Positions 48,801 to 59,891 of a DNA stretch of 64,000 nt are shown one piece after another. Numbering within the stretch: position 1 is the first letter of the stretch; each line of letters opens with the position of its first letter. The position numbers were made by a program, and so were the translations under genes. The notes under the pieces were generated by a model. The model searched no databases and was not told the origin of the DNA. It saw nothing but the letters and a program-made list of their open reading frames with translations. Origin of the DNA: Erigeron canadensis (Eukaryota > Streptophyta > Magnoliopsida > Asterales > Asteraceae); NCBI RefSeq assembly GCF_010389155.1, contig NC_057767.1:21835723-21899722 (forward strand), in the 5' to 3' direction.

Positions 48801-49373
48801 AACATATAAAAGTTGAAGGCTTACAACATACTACAGAGACTTGATCGTATCAATCAAAACATTGTGGGCTTGTTAAAGGAGAAAATGAAGAAGGTAAATT
48901 ATTAAAAAGGGTAACTCAACAGAGAATGTTAAATGTATTCACCTATAATAGTGGTGTCTATTTTCTTTGTTTTGTATTGTTAATTTGTTTTATTTTAATT
49001 AGATATTGGAGGGTATATTAAAATATTAAATCTAAAAGTGAATCATTTATGAGAAAATAATAAATAAATAAATAAATAATGATGATACATCATAGAAAAA
49101 AATATATAAAAAAAGATGAACTGTTAACAATGCTCTTAGGATAGGCCAAACAGAATAAGTTGCTAAACTGAACTATTCTCCCATTGGTCGAATGGTCATT
49201 AACTGAACAATTCTCCCATTGGTCGTTCATTCTATGGATAATGGACTCATGAAAGATTGGTCATAATTGGCTCCATTAAGGCATTAACGAGGCCCAGATG
49301 GAACTTAGCCCAAATGTAATAAAACAAGGCTCTAGTACCTAGTAGGCCATATTCTATATATATATGGAGAAAA
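45862..49373. other. AT-rich intergenic DNA
   Basis: No gene seen. It holds a foldback element around 48430-48690 (TGTGCATTGTATGTA twice on one arm, TACATACAATGCACA on the other) whose outer sequence ACAATTCGTGT is also met near 53233. Confidence 0.5.
48430..48690. mobile_element. Foldback MITE
   Basis: Left arm ACGAATTGTCATAATATGTATC ... TGTGCATTGTATGTAC, right arm GATACATACAATGCACAAG ... CTATGACAATTCGTG (quoted in parts). The loop is about 60 bp. A possible relative lies at about 53090-53250 in laccase intron 4. Exact ends are uncertain. Confidence 0.55.
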
Positions 49374-49874
49374 ATAACGTGAGTACCCAATTTATTATAA
49401 AAATAATCAATTTAACCAATTTTTTTTAGACTTTCACAAAATACCCAACAAAATCATAATAAAAAATTAAAATCGCAATGAGATTTTGAAAATCTTTATG
49501 AGATTTTAAAAATCTAATAAAGATGTTGTAAAATCGATATGAGATTTTGACTTTTCTAATTTTGATTTTTTTTTTTTGAAATTTTGACTTCCACATTATG
49601 TTTTTTGACTTTTTTTTAGGCTTTGACTTTTTTTGAGATTCAAAATCACAATGCAAAAATCAAAATCTAAATACAAAGTCAAAATTTAAAAAAAAAAGTC
49701 AAAATAAAAAACAAGTCAAAATCTCATAGAGATTTTCAAAATCTCTATGAGATTTTCAAAATCTTTATACGATTTTACAAAATCTTTTTGCGATTTTGTT
49801 GGGTAATTTGTGAAATTCCAAAAAAAGTTGGCTAATTTAGTATATTTTTTTAAAAAGTTAGGTACTCATGTTAT
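49374..49874. mobile_element. Foldback MITE built of GAGATTTT palindromes
   Basis: Ends ATAACGTGAGTACC and GGTACTCATGTTAT are inverted repeats. Both arms contain chains of GAGATTTTSAAAATCT and AGATTTTGAC words, so the whole could fold into a long multi-hairpin. No coding sequence. The target is not resolved. Confidence 0.65.
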
Positions 49875-49943
49875 TAACTCATATCTATATCTACACTTTC
49901 TTGAATTTTTTTTTTTCAAACAGTACTTTCTTGAAATCTCTAT

Positions 49944-50511
49944 ATATAATAATAGAAAATTGTTATGACACAAGCATTTTACAAAACTAGCTTATGTGTC
50001 ACCTCCAAAATTTTTCTTAAAGTTTATTTCCTTTTTGTTTAATTTACTTATGATGTCATAAATATTTTTCTTCTTAAAATTTATTTTATTTTTATTATTT
50101 ATGATGTAAATTTTGTAAAAAAAATGTTTCTTTTTTTTTGAAAACTATAATAACTTATAAATGCTATTTTAAACTTTCATTATCTAAATAATTTTTTATA
50201 ATAGATTTTTGAGTTATCTGTGTATCATGCGGGTTAATAAGCTAATTATATTTATCTGAAACATAAGGTAATATTCCGAGGTTATAAATAATATATTTAT
50301 GTTTGTTGTCTACGCATAGGTATATATTTAATACAAAAAAACTTGGTAATTATATGTATTTTGATTATCAAAACTAAAAAATGTTTTAATAAATTATCAC
50401 ATACACATTTAAGAATAACTCAATCAAATTCATCACAATTTTAATGGGGAAGATATAATTTTCTAAAATGTTTATTAGTATGTCCGGGTTGAACCCGGGT
50501 TAATTAGCTAG
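49944..50511 (+). mobile_element. Helitron, short non-autonomous (possibly two joined)
   Basis: Starts TCTATATATAATAATAG at 49944 and ends with hairpin CGGGTTGAACCCG, then GGTTAATTAGCTAG (50508-50511), followed by T. An inner CTAA at 50233-50236 after ATGCGGGTTAATAAG could be an earlier end, which would make two adjoining copies. The same 3' end occurs inverted at 60123. Confidence 0.7.
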
Positions 50512-51125
50512 TATATATGATAAAAGAAAAAGAACTACTTATGGACGTTAATGACACCTTATTAACAAAAGAAGTCTTCATTCTATTAAAAATATTGCAA
50601 TTTATATCAATAAGTACAATACATTAACCATGTATGTCTAAACTATTTTAAGTGGCATTTTCATACTGTCGTATGATCTTTATTCTTTCGCATAACAACA
50701 AACTGACTAGCTAATTTAATTTTATATTTTATACCATTATATAACAAACTTTTTATAATCAGGGAATTCATGTACTATATAGCTAATTTAATGTCTAAGT
50801 ACATGGCGGCAGATCCGGTGGTGGTGGCAATATCGATTGACCTGCCTTGCTACCATTCTTTGTGATGAATACCATCTCCATTCCCCAGCTTATATGACGC
50901 TCAAGATGACAATGCATTAACCATACACCTATACAAAAAATAATGCATTATTATTTTCAGTGTAAAGAGTAACGGTTTTTCATTTAATGTATAAACTATA
51001 TAAGTACAATACTTTCAAAAGTGTAGTTAGGTAGGGACAACTTAATCCTATGTACTGTATTAGTATCTATACCTACCATCCAGCAAAACAGATATAAATG
51101 TAAGTCATTTCGGTACATGAGACCA

Positions 51126-51336
51126 GAAGGTTACCACAGATCTAACTTTTTCAGTATATATGTTCGCCTTGGTCATTGCCAAAAACTAAAACTAGATATT
51201 CTTGGTCAACCTCTTTTGTATGTCTGACATGGAAGGTTACCACAGATCTAACTTTTTCAGTATATATGTTCGCCTTGGTCATTGCCAAAAACTAAAACTA
51301 GATATTCTTGGTCAACCTCTTTTGTATGTCTGACAT
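51126..51336. repeat. Tandem duplication, 106 bp x 2, in laccase intron 5
   Basis: GAAGGTTACCACAGATCTAA starts the units at 51126 and 51232; the second ends about one base short. The two look nearly identical, so the event is recent. Confidence 0.85.
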
Positions 51337-51423
51337 AGGCGTCATAAGTGGCTGGTGACCATTTGATCTATATATGACTAAGTTTTTTACAGTTTTTGAA
51401 GGTACAAACCTAGCAATACACAT

Positions 51424-51941
51424 GGGTTGTAAACGAATTGAACAGTTCACGTACAGTTCATGAATCGTTCGGCGGGAAGTTCGTTCGTGTTCGTTCGTTT
51501 AGTTAAATTAACGAACATGTACAAAGCTCTCGTTCGTTCATTTACGTTCATAAATGTTCGATAATTTGTTCGTGAACGTTCGTTCGTGAACAATAATATG
51601 TTTATGAACCTTGGTTCGTTATCTTATACATATATATATATACACACACATAATCAGCTATACAATAGAAAATAGTTTAAATATAAATATATTTTTATAT
51701 AATATATATTATTAATACTAATAATTTAAGAAAAAGTTTAAATAAAAATAAAAAAATTATAGATTTTTTCGTCCGTTTATGTTTGTTCATTAGTGTTTGT
51801 TCGTTTGTGTTCGTGAACATTTCATGAACAAAAACGAACGAACATGAACAAGTCATTATGTTCGTTTATCTGTTCATGAACCGTTCGTTACGAACATGAA
51901 CAAGGTCTCGTTCGTGTTCGTTCGGTTCGTTTACAACCCTA
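51424..51941. mobile_element. GTTCGTTCG-rich MITE with 9-bp flanking direct repeat
   Basis: Begins GGGTTGTAAACGAA and ends TTCGTTTACAACCC, inverted repeats, and is flanked by AATACACAT (51415-51423 and 51942-51950). Inside, GTTCGTTCGTG words and their complements make it highly self-complementary. This end sequence is common in plant genomes. A 9-bp duplication would suit a Mutator-type transposase; 8 bp would suit hAT. Confidence 0.8.
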
Positions 51942-54154
51942 AATACACATGATACTTTTGAAAAGAACTTACTATCTGCAAAAGTTGTAAAAATTAAAAT
52001 ACAAGGCTTCTGGATTGATCATTCAAACTCACCAGGATTATTGGCCTTGAACCTTATGGTAGTCCAGCCATTTTTAGGAACTGTAATAGTCTGTTGAAGA
52101 GGAGGATCCACCAGATTATAACTCATTGGATCTTTACTTCTATTGAAGTTACCAAATCCCCATCCAACAACATAGAAACTATGCCCATGTAAATGCATAG
52201 GATGATCAATTCCAGCAACAAGGTTAGTTCCTTGAAACACCAACTCCACATTGTCGCCGTACTCTAGTACTTCTGCTTCTGTAGCATTCAGTGGAGTTTC
52301 TAATGATCTACTAAGATTACTAGCCGTGAAGTTGAAAAATAAAGGTGGGAAATTTGGAAACTCGTCTCCATAAACACCGTTAATTCTTCCATAATAAGCA
52401 TCAAGGACCGAGATGTTTGGTGAATTAAATGATATGTTGTTTACACTTGCAGCAAACCTCAAACCTCTGGGTCCTAAACATGTATTACCTGGGCATGGCA
52501 CTGTGTTAATAGACATTGTGAACAAAAAGTGTCGTGTAATCTTCATTGGAACGTCAATAGGATGAGCACGACTAGCTAAACTCCTAAGCCTTCCTGTGAA
52601 ATTAACCGATGCACTAGTGTCATTGACCTTAGGAAGATGGGGGAACATAGGAGGAGTTGATGAGTTTTTGTAGCCTTTGTATTCAATAATAGCTGTTGTA
52701 CTTGTGTTATCGAAACTAATGAGTGGCTGGCTATTGTATGGTTTAGCTTCAATGTAATATCGACCTATGGGTTGGTTGGCTTTCACTAAGAGATCAATGG
52801 TTTGACCAGGGGCGATTACCACGTAATCACTCTTAAGTGGCTTGGTGTATGCTCCATCAGTTCCTACAACAGTAACTTCATGGCCTCCGATCCCCCAAAA
52901 CATAAACAGGTTCATTGCAGCATTGACCATTCGGAACATATAAGTCTTTCCATATTCCACAATGAACTTGGTTGTCTCTGAAACACATGTTATAACATAT
53001 ATACCATAAGATAACAGATTAACAACTCTTTCAAATTACAGATGCAAGTATGATAATAAGTTACATTAATAGATTTAATAACAATTTTATGTATATCTTT
53101 CAAAATTTCAAATATTGTATGCACCTGACTAATTAAAAGCTTGCAAAATGACAACCGAGTACATACAATGCTCAAAATTTTGAAAGTTAAATACATACAA
53201 TGAATACAGTTATAGTTGGATATATACTATAGACAATCGTGTATATTTAGATAAAACATTATCCCTAAAAATAATAAAGAAAGCTAATTACCTGAACTTG
53301 AGCAGGGGTATAGATCACCAGGTTGGCCATTGATGGTTAAAGCATCAGAACTATTAGGATCTCCTCCTGTTCTCATGAAATCTAGTAACACTGCCTCAAC
53401 ATCTTGCCTCCACCATTCAGCTGCATTTTTGATTCAATGACAATTATAGTTTTTTTTTCCAAGTATCGTACATATTATGTGTTGTTTAAATGTAATATTG
53501 ATAGTAAGTATTAAAGAGGAAAATTAACCTAGGATGATTGGATACTCGACATAAGGTTTAGGAAAAGGGTAAGGTCTTCCGATCTTTGGCCATATCACGA
53601 TTAGACCATGAACGGTGGCTCGAGACCAATCACTATGGGCGTGCCACCATAAAGTGCCTTCTTCATCTGAAAGAATAATCTTTTGACTAAAGTTGGCTCC
53701 TGACTGAATCGGGCATTGGGTGATAAATTCAGGACCATCTGACCATGGATACCTTGGTTGCTTCACTCCATGCCTGTAAGTAAGCTTTCTTTTAATATTA
53801 ATATATACAGTATAATTTACTGTGATCTTCAATACAATTATAAATCTTAATTAACGAATTATGTTCAAAAGATATATGAATAGTTGTATATTCAGTTTTA
53901 TATAATCATATTTCCCATAATTAAGCTTAAATGAATTTTCTATTATACAAATTTGAATATAACTACAATTGTAATACAAATTTTGCATAGATCATTCCCA
54001 AAACATCTTATTTGAACGTTATCAATTTATGAGAAACCACGCTATATGAGAATCATTCGCATATGAATATATGTAATATTAAGTATAATTTAATTTGTTC
54101 ATATCAATTTATCAAGATAACATAACAATTCTTATGTTTCTTTCGACTCAAACT

Positions 54155-54708
54155 GACATGGTACCCGCGCAATGCAACGATGGTAACAATGACGACGACA
54201 GTTTAGTGGTGTCGGTGACGGGTGGTGATGACATCGACAATTGGTGTCGAGTGACGTAACCGTGTAAGTTGATGTAATGGTGATAGTGGAAATATTTTAA
54301 AAGATAAGGACTTAGAGTGTAAATTAACAAGATAATGGTTCAAAGTGTAAATTAATTCATTAAGGGCAAATTTGATACAACAATAACAAGACCCAATCCC
54401 TGGACGGGGTTTGGGGGAGACTACTTCCAATAGGGACCTCCGGCCACAAGGAGATGAAAATCGAAGAGTGAAGAAAGTTTAGTTACCGTACCTGTCGTCC
54501 AAAAATATCATACGAAAACCCCCGGCAACATTAAGAGTAGGGAAAAGTAGCAAACAAGCGACCTAGATAACCTTATGGCAAATTTGGTAATCTCTAATAA
54601 CCCTTTTCACATGAGGTGTTTAATAAGGGTAATTTAGTACTTTTTCATCTAACCATTTTTAACGGTTTTTAAAAGTAAAGGGTTAAAATAGTTATTATAA
54701 AGGATAGA
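54155..54708 (-). mobile_element. Helitron relic split by a SINE
   Basis: On the minus strand it starts TCTATCCTTTATAATAAC at 54708 and ends with GCATTGCGCGGGTACCATG near 54160; the CTRR itself reads TCAG, so the end is damaged. The SINE at 54378-54576 interrupts it. Confidence 0.6.
54378..54576 (-). mobile_element. SINE with (TTG)n-type tail
   Basis: On + it begins CAACAATAACAA, the complement of a TTG-repeat tail, then CCCAATCCCTGGACGGGG, a sequence typical of TS-type plant SINEs in minus orientation. Flanks GGCAAATTTGATA (54365-54377) and GGCAAATTTGGTA (54577-54589) are a target duplication with one mismatch. Confidence 0.7.
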
Positions 54709-55063
54709 TGGTTCTCATATGAATATTTTTCCAACTAAATTAATCTAAAGATATCTTCTTTAAATATATTCAACGTTATGTTTTTAGGAAACTTTCGACG
54801 ATTTGAAGGATGGAAAGCAATATACTCGTATGAATAAAATTATGCCGAAGTGTTCTGCTTCAAGACAAAAAGTGATAATTTTTTCACTTATAATTGGTTT
54901 TGGCCCATCAATTACACCTTATCAAGTAAATATAACTATTGAAATTCAATTGATAGAGTCTTATGAATAATATCTCAATCACTTTTTTTATAACTTTAGT
55001 TATTTTTATATGTAATCATTTGTTAAAGAAGAAAAGGAAATTCAAAAAAGAAAAAAAAAAGCC

Positions 55064-55240
55064 AATAGAGTTGATGGCTCATTGGTAAGGTTTTTGACCT
55101 TGAGATGATTCACCTGAGTTTGAGTCTCACTTCCCACATTTGTGAGTGTGGATTAATAGGGTTTTTCGAGAGTCCTGATTTCCAAAAATACATGTAATTT
55201 AGTACTAGGAGTATGATAGAATGTCGTTAAAAAAAAAGGA
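55064..55240 (+). mobile_element. tRNA-derived SINE
   Basis: A-box-like GATGGCTCATTGGTAAGG, B-box-like GAGTTTGAGTCTC and an A-run at the end (55228-55238). Target duplication is unclear because both flanks are A-rich. Confidence 0.6.
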
Positions 55241-55794
55241 ATGAAAAGAATGAGTGTTTATTGTTGATTGGGGACCCTCTGACTGTCTTTCTCCTCGTCT
55301 ATACCATCGTCGCTTAACTAATTTGCGAAACTGATTTGCAAAATGACTTAGAAAATGATAAAAGAGTAGACTATATGGTGTCACTTAAGTGAAAGTACGT
55401 CACTTGTGAACTATTTAATGTGAATTTGTTAGTTTAAAGGTTTTTCACAACAAGTAACTATATATATATATTAAATATATTGTACTATGATTTCAAGATA
55501 ATAGACAAAGGGATTAGGTATGACAATTGAGTGGCATTTATCCTCATGATTGAATATTATTGGACCACTAATTAAGTTGTTATATGTGTGGAGTTAATTC
55601 AACACAAATATTTTTGTTACACAAAAATAAATTTTTCAAAACGTGTCGAATTCTAATTCCGACTGATCGAAACTTTTATTGTCGCTTTCATTTAGAATAG
55701 TAACGTAGTCGGATTGTTTTCATTTGTTTCGTTAAGTTATTGGCCAGGATTTAATCGGGTCGAGTTTTTTCATGCAGTTGCTTTATTTTACTTA

Positions 55795-56000
55795 GGTGGT
55801 GTTTGTTTTGGACTTAATAAATTAAGTCATGAGTTAATAAAAAATACTTAATCTATTAAGTCATCTAATGTGGTTGTTTTTTTTTTTACTTAATAAACAA
55901 AAAACAACTGTATTGACTTAATCCATATAGACATTACTTATCCACTCAGTCACTTAATCAATTCAGTCACTAAATGGTTAATAAAACAAACAGACCCTTA
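55795..56000. mobile_element. hAT-like MITE, palindromic
   Basis: Arms GTGTTTGTTTTGGACTTAAT and TTAATAAAACAAACAGACC are imperfect inverted repeats; the inside is rich in ACTTAAT. CTTAG on both sides may be the target duplication. Confidence 0.5.
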
Positions 56001-56050
56001 GTTTGATGTGTCGGTTATAGGATGGAAATTTAAAACGTCAATTAATCTTT

Positions 56051-56247
56051 TTTTTTTGAACGACAAAGTTGGGTTCAGCGGCATACCTCTTCAAATCCCC
56101 AACTCCAATTCCAGAGGAAACCCATACTGAGAAAACCCTTGTCTCGATTCCGGGAAGCATTTTGCCCACACTAGGATAGGATTTGAACCCAAGACCTCTC
56201 AGTCTCAGACTCCACCATATACTAATACATCTATTGATAATTGGTAT
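56051..56247 (-). mobile_element. tRNA-derived SINE with 13-bp target duplication
   Basis: The minus strand shows GGTGGAGTCTGAGACTGAG (A-box region) and GGTCTTGGGTTCAAATCC (B-box region). It ends in an A-run (T-run on + at 56051). Flanks TCAATTAATCTTT at 56038-56050 and 56248-56260 match perfectly. Confidence 0.85.
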
Positions 56248-56649
56248 TCAATTAATCTTTAAAATATAAACAAAGTACAAACTGAGGTATCTAATAAACC
56301 ATTTTTTCCAATTTAGAGATTTAAAAGAAGGAAAATAATAAATCATCATAATCAAATAGCCTAACAGTACCGGCTTTGTTGCTGGGCCAAAAGGGCGACA
56401 GCCCATAGCAGCAAATGTCTAGGGGCAATGGGCTTCAAGTCTATGTAATTGTATAATAGGTCCAAATTAGTTGGTGGTCCCTTCATTAGTTTCAGTTTGT
56501 TGGTCATACATTAAATGGAAAGGGTGATATTACGCCACTAATAATCTAATACAGTAATACACTTTTACCTCGGATGGCTAAACTTCACCCAGTTAGAAAC
56601 AAAATTATTTGTTATATATTTTTTTAATCATAATAGAACTCACCGTTTA

Positions 56650-56912
56650 TCTATACTATCTTATAGTAATTATCATTTTTTCTCTCATAAAAGTGTTAGA
56701 CAAAAAATTACCATTTTACCCTTTATAAATTAATTTACATCATTAATCATTTATCTTATAAATTATATCTACTATCACTTTACATCAATTACATTTACAC
56801 AAATTACTTACACAGTTACACCCACCATGAACAACACCAGCACGGCCACCGTCATCACTGCCAATCGTCGTCACCACCAAACCGTCTCCGCATCGCACAG
56901 GTACAATGCTAG
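56650..56912 (+). mobile_element. Small non-autonomous Helitron, 263 bp
   Basis: TCTATACTATCTTATAG at the 5' end; GCATCGCACAGGTACAATGCTAG at the 3' end (quoted in part), followed by T. Shares ends with 57191 and 32535. A GTCATCACTGCC-rich centre is common to the family. Confidence 0.75.
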
Positions 56913-57190
56913 TTTTATCTTATAATATATTGTTTTCTTAATTCCTACCTATTGCTCCTTTTATTGTATTTATAAGAATAATAATACATCGTTTTCTTTC
57001 TTCTTTACCATTACGGAGGCATACAAAAAGGTATACTTTTTCTTCCCTTTTTTCCACTGTTTATATATATAGATCATATATTTTTACTTTCAAAGTATTT
57101 TATTTTTTGGGTAAAAGAGTTTACCCTAATTAGATTATATTATTAGATTCTAACTAGTCGATTCTATGTATAGGTAAAAGTATTATCATA

Positions 57191-57448
57191 TCTATACTAT
57201 ATTATAAAAGAAATAGTCCTTTTTATATATTTTTTCACTTAGCACCCCTTAAAATATTTTCACATACATTATTTCCTAACATTAATTATTAATATACACT
57301 ACCAATCCATTATTTTTTTCAATATATTTTCATTAACCTTTTATATCAATTATTCATACCACTCGACGTCGCCTCCACCACCAACCCTCGCCCCCCACCA
57401 CACCGTCGTTGTCACGATCACCGCCGCATTGCGCGGGTAACGTGCTAG
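57191..57448 (+). mobile_element. Small non-autonomous Helitron, 258 bp
   Basis: Starts TCTATACTATATTATAAAAG and ends CCGC-ATT-GCGCGGG, then TAACGTGCTAG. It aligns along its length with the minus-strand copy at 32535-32813 (shared GAAATAG, TTTTCACTTA, CCTTAAAATATTTT, CGTCGCC-rich part). The base after CTAG is C instead of T. Confidence 0.78.
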
Positions 57449-58424
57449 CTGTCTTATAATTTAACTTCTATTATGATTTTGACATTCTAACAGTGTGTTT
57501 ATCTATTTCTTTACACTTATAGTCGGGACATGATTCTGAAGATGAACTTTCAAATACGAATATATTTAGAATTGAGATTCTTTAAAGTTATTATTAACTT
57601 TATAGGTAAAGTTGATGATTTTGACATTTGGATTAAAATTAAGGATCAAGATTATGAATAAGCAGAATCGAGAGAGAAATGTGTTTGGGAATTATGAATT
57701 TCATATTGATTAATTAGAAATGAAATTACAATGTACATAATATAACCACCTCTAACCGACTCTTCCCATATTTACACTTTATATCCCTATATTTACATGA
57801 ACTTACAAAAGCTGCCTATACTCAAATTAAGAACTAAACAAAAGTATAAAAGACTAAATCGGGCTGCAGATCTTGAACCATTTCCTATGCCAAAGGTGTT
57901 GGTTTGTGATGGAATTTACAAGTGGTGCACTGGTTTTGGTATCTCCTTTAAAGATTCAAATATCAACTTTGATTCTTAACCTTTGATTTTAATCTAAAGA
58001 TCAAGATTCTTTCAACTATACCTATGAAGTTAATAATAACTTTAGAGTATCTTAATCCATATATTTAATAGGCGAACCATGAAACGAAGACATGTGGCCG
58101 ATATAATCAAAGATAAATAAGAAAAGATAAAATGCACATGCCACAATTAGGTTCATCACGTGTATATATATATCTTAAATACAAAGTACTCGTACTTCTT
58201 GTCTTCTTCCCATGCTTCGAACTAATTAAAGGCGAAGGGATTATTGTTATCACTTTCGTGATCGGTGATTCAGGGAACTTATCAAGGCCAATATCTTATC
58301 AATGAATTACATATTCATGTATAATACTATTTGCCATTATTATAACATAGTAATGGTTAATTTATTGACAAATCGCTCATAACAAATTTTATGTTTTGAT
58401 TTTTAAACTTTTTATTTTTTTATG

Positions 58425-58430
<6 letters not shown>
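57449..58430. other. Intergenic DNA
   Basis: No gene seen. Two similar blocks with AGAATTGAGATTC and TTTGATTTTAATCTAAAGATCAAG occur in opposite orientation near 57570-57660 and 57930-58060, suggesting an inverted pair. Confidence 0.4.
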
Positions 58431-58468
<38 letters not shown>

Positions 58469-58474
<6 letters not shown>

Positions 58475-59147
58475 ACTTTCCGGTGAGAACAAATTTAAAA
58501 TAAGAACAGTAAGAATGATTTATGTCCTTTGGATGAAATAATTTAAAGGCTGGGATCATTATGGGTATTTTTGAAATAATAAAGAAAATTAATGTCAAAG
58601 ATGTCTTTTTACATATATATTAAAGGACAGAAGCGCAAGTAAAAAAACATTTGGAAAAAACAAAAGAAGTTGCACTCGATTGTAATACACGATGGAATCG
58701 AGGAATTGAGGAATAAAGTAGTTACTACTTTTAAAATAGATATGCATCCACTTTTACAACAGGTTGTTCATCCAATTTTAAAATAGATAACTGGTTATAG
58801 ATTTTAGAATAGATTATGCATCCATTTTTATACTCGTAATAAATTGTGCATCCATTTTTAAAATAGATAATAGATTGTGCATCCAGTTTTGAAATAGATT
58901 GTGCATCCATTTTGAAGAAGAATGTCGTTCCAATCATCCAATGTAAAACTGAATTTGAAAAAATGAATTATCTATTGAATGAGTAACCGATTGATGTATA
59001 ATAACTGCTTGAATAAAATTACAAATTAATTAATTGTATTTTGTAATTGTCTTAATTACCCTTTTAAAAGTTTAATGATTTGAAAGTTTCCTATTGGTTC
59101 TTACATGTTCTTATTTTTTTTTTTGTTCTCATTGGATGACTCTCATA
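58469..59147. mobile_element. (TA)n-flanked MITE with TGCATCCATTTTT array
   Basis: Begins AGGGTAACTTTCCGGTGAGAAC directly after a TA run of about 45 bp and ends with GTTCTCATTGGATGACTCTCA, an imperfect inverted repeat. Its start matches the end of the 36899 MITE (AGGGTAAC). The centre (58735-58915) repeats ATAGATTGTGCATCCATTTT about six times. Confidence 0.65.
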
Positions 59148-59891
59148 TCTATATATTTATTAAAACAATAGGAATCCTAACCTTTTAAAACCCTCCTCAA
59201 TATAAAGCTATTTTTAAAATTTGCCACATAGGTTTTTATCCTATGTGTCATTATCACATTTTTTTGACAATATTTATCCATTAAATATTAAATAAAAAAG
59301 AAAAGATATTTATACACAAACTTAAGAAACCATATCCCTTATATTTAAGAAACAAATCTCATATGCAAAAAAGAAAACTAAAACCGTATAAACTTAAATA
59401 TGAGTTTAAATTTTCTATATATCTTTTTTTTCCCTGTAAAGGCAATATTCTTTATCTAACTTTTTTGATCTTTGATTCATTTAATCAAATCGTATATTAT
59501 CAAAATCGTTTCATTATAGGAATTTAAATATTTTTAACTAAATAATGATATCACAATTTGATTCATTGAAGTTACGGGTTATACAGGTTCATTTTTTTCA
59601 TGGGTAGCAATTGTTTTAATAAAAACATGGGTTGTAATTACAATTATTGCTGATCAAATACGATATTTAGAGCAAATATGCAGCCACAAGATACTGTCAA
59701 TCTCATTTAAACTAATTTTTCACTATTCAAGTAGCACAACACCATTAGGTTTCTAGATATGTTCAACTAAGTTTATTTTTTTTTTGGTATTTAAATGTTG
59801 AACATTATATATATTATTGATTTCAATGTCAATATTAAAACTTTTAAAAAATAAATTTAATATCCGCACATCGTGCGGGTAAAAAACCTGA
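59148..59891 (+). mobile_element. Helitron, non-autonomous
   Basis: Starts TCTATATATTTATTAAAAC and ends with hairpin CCGCACATCGTGCGG, then GTAAAAAACCTGA (CTGA at 59888-59891, a CTRR). No helicase gene. Its 3' end is shared with 61145. Confidence 0.65.

Larger units (their letters stand above)
50795..53773 (-). pseudogene. Laccase copy lacking exons 1-2
   Basis: Exons 3-6 in transcript order: 53773-53529, 53420-53292, 52977-52033, 50928-50795, all with GT-AG ends and an open frame. Exons 3 and 4 have the same length (245, 129 bp) as in the intact laccase. It encodes about 484 residues: [18 protein letters not shown] and [14 protein letters not shown] are present. The first copper motif HWHG is absent except for its second His, and there is no signal peptide. 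Exon 3 starts at a real acceptor (TTACAG|GCATGG). I do not find exons 1-2 in the remaining 10 kb. Either the gene is 5'-truncated or its intron 2 is very long and stuffed with transposons. Exon 4 starts with Ala rather than Gly before EWW. Intron 5 (1,104 bp) carries a tandem repeat and a MITE. Confidence 0.75.
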
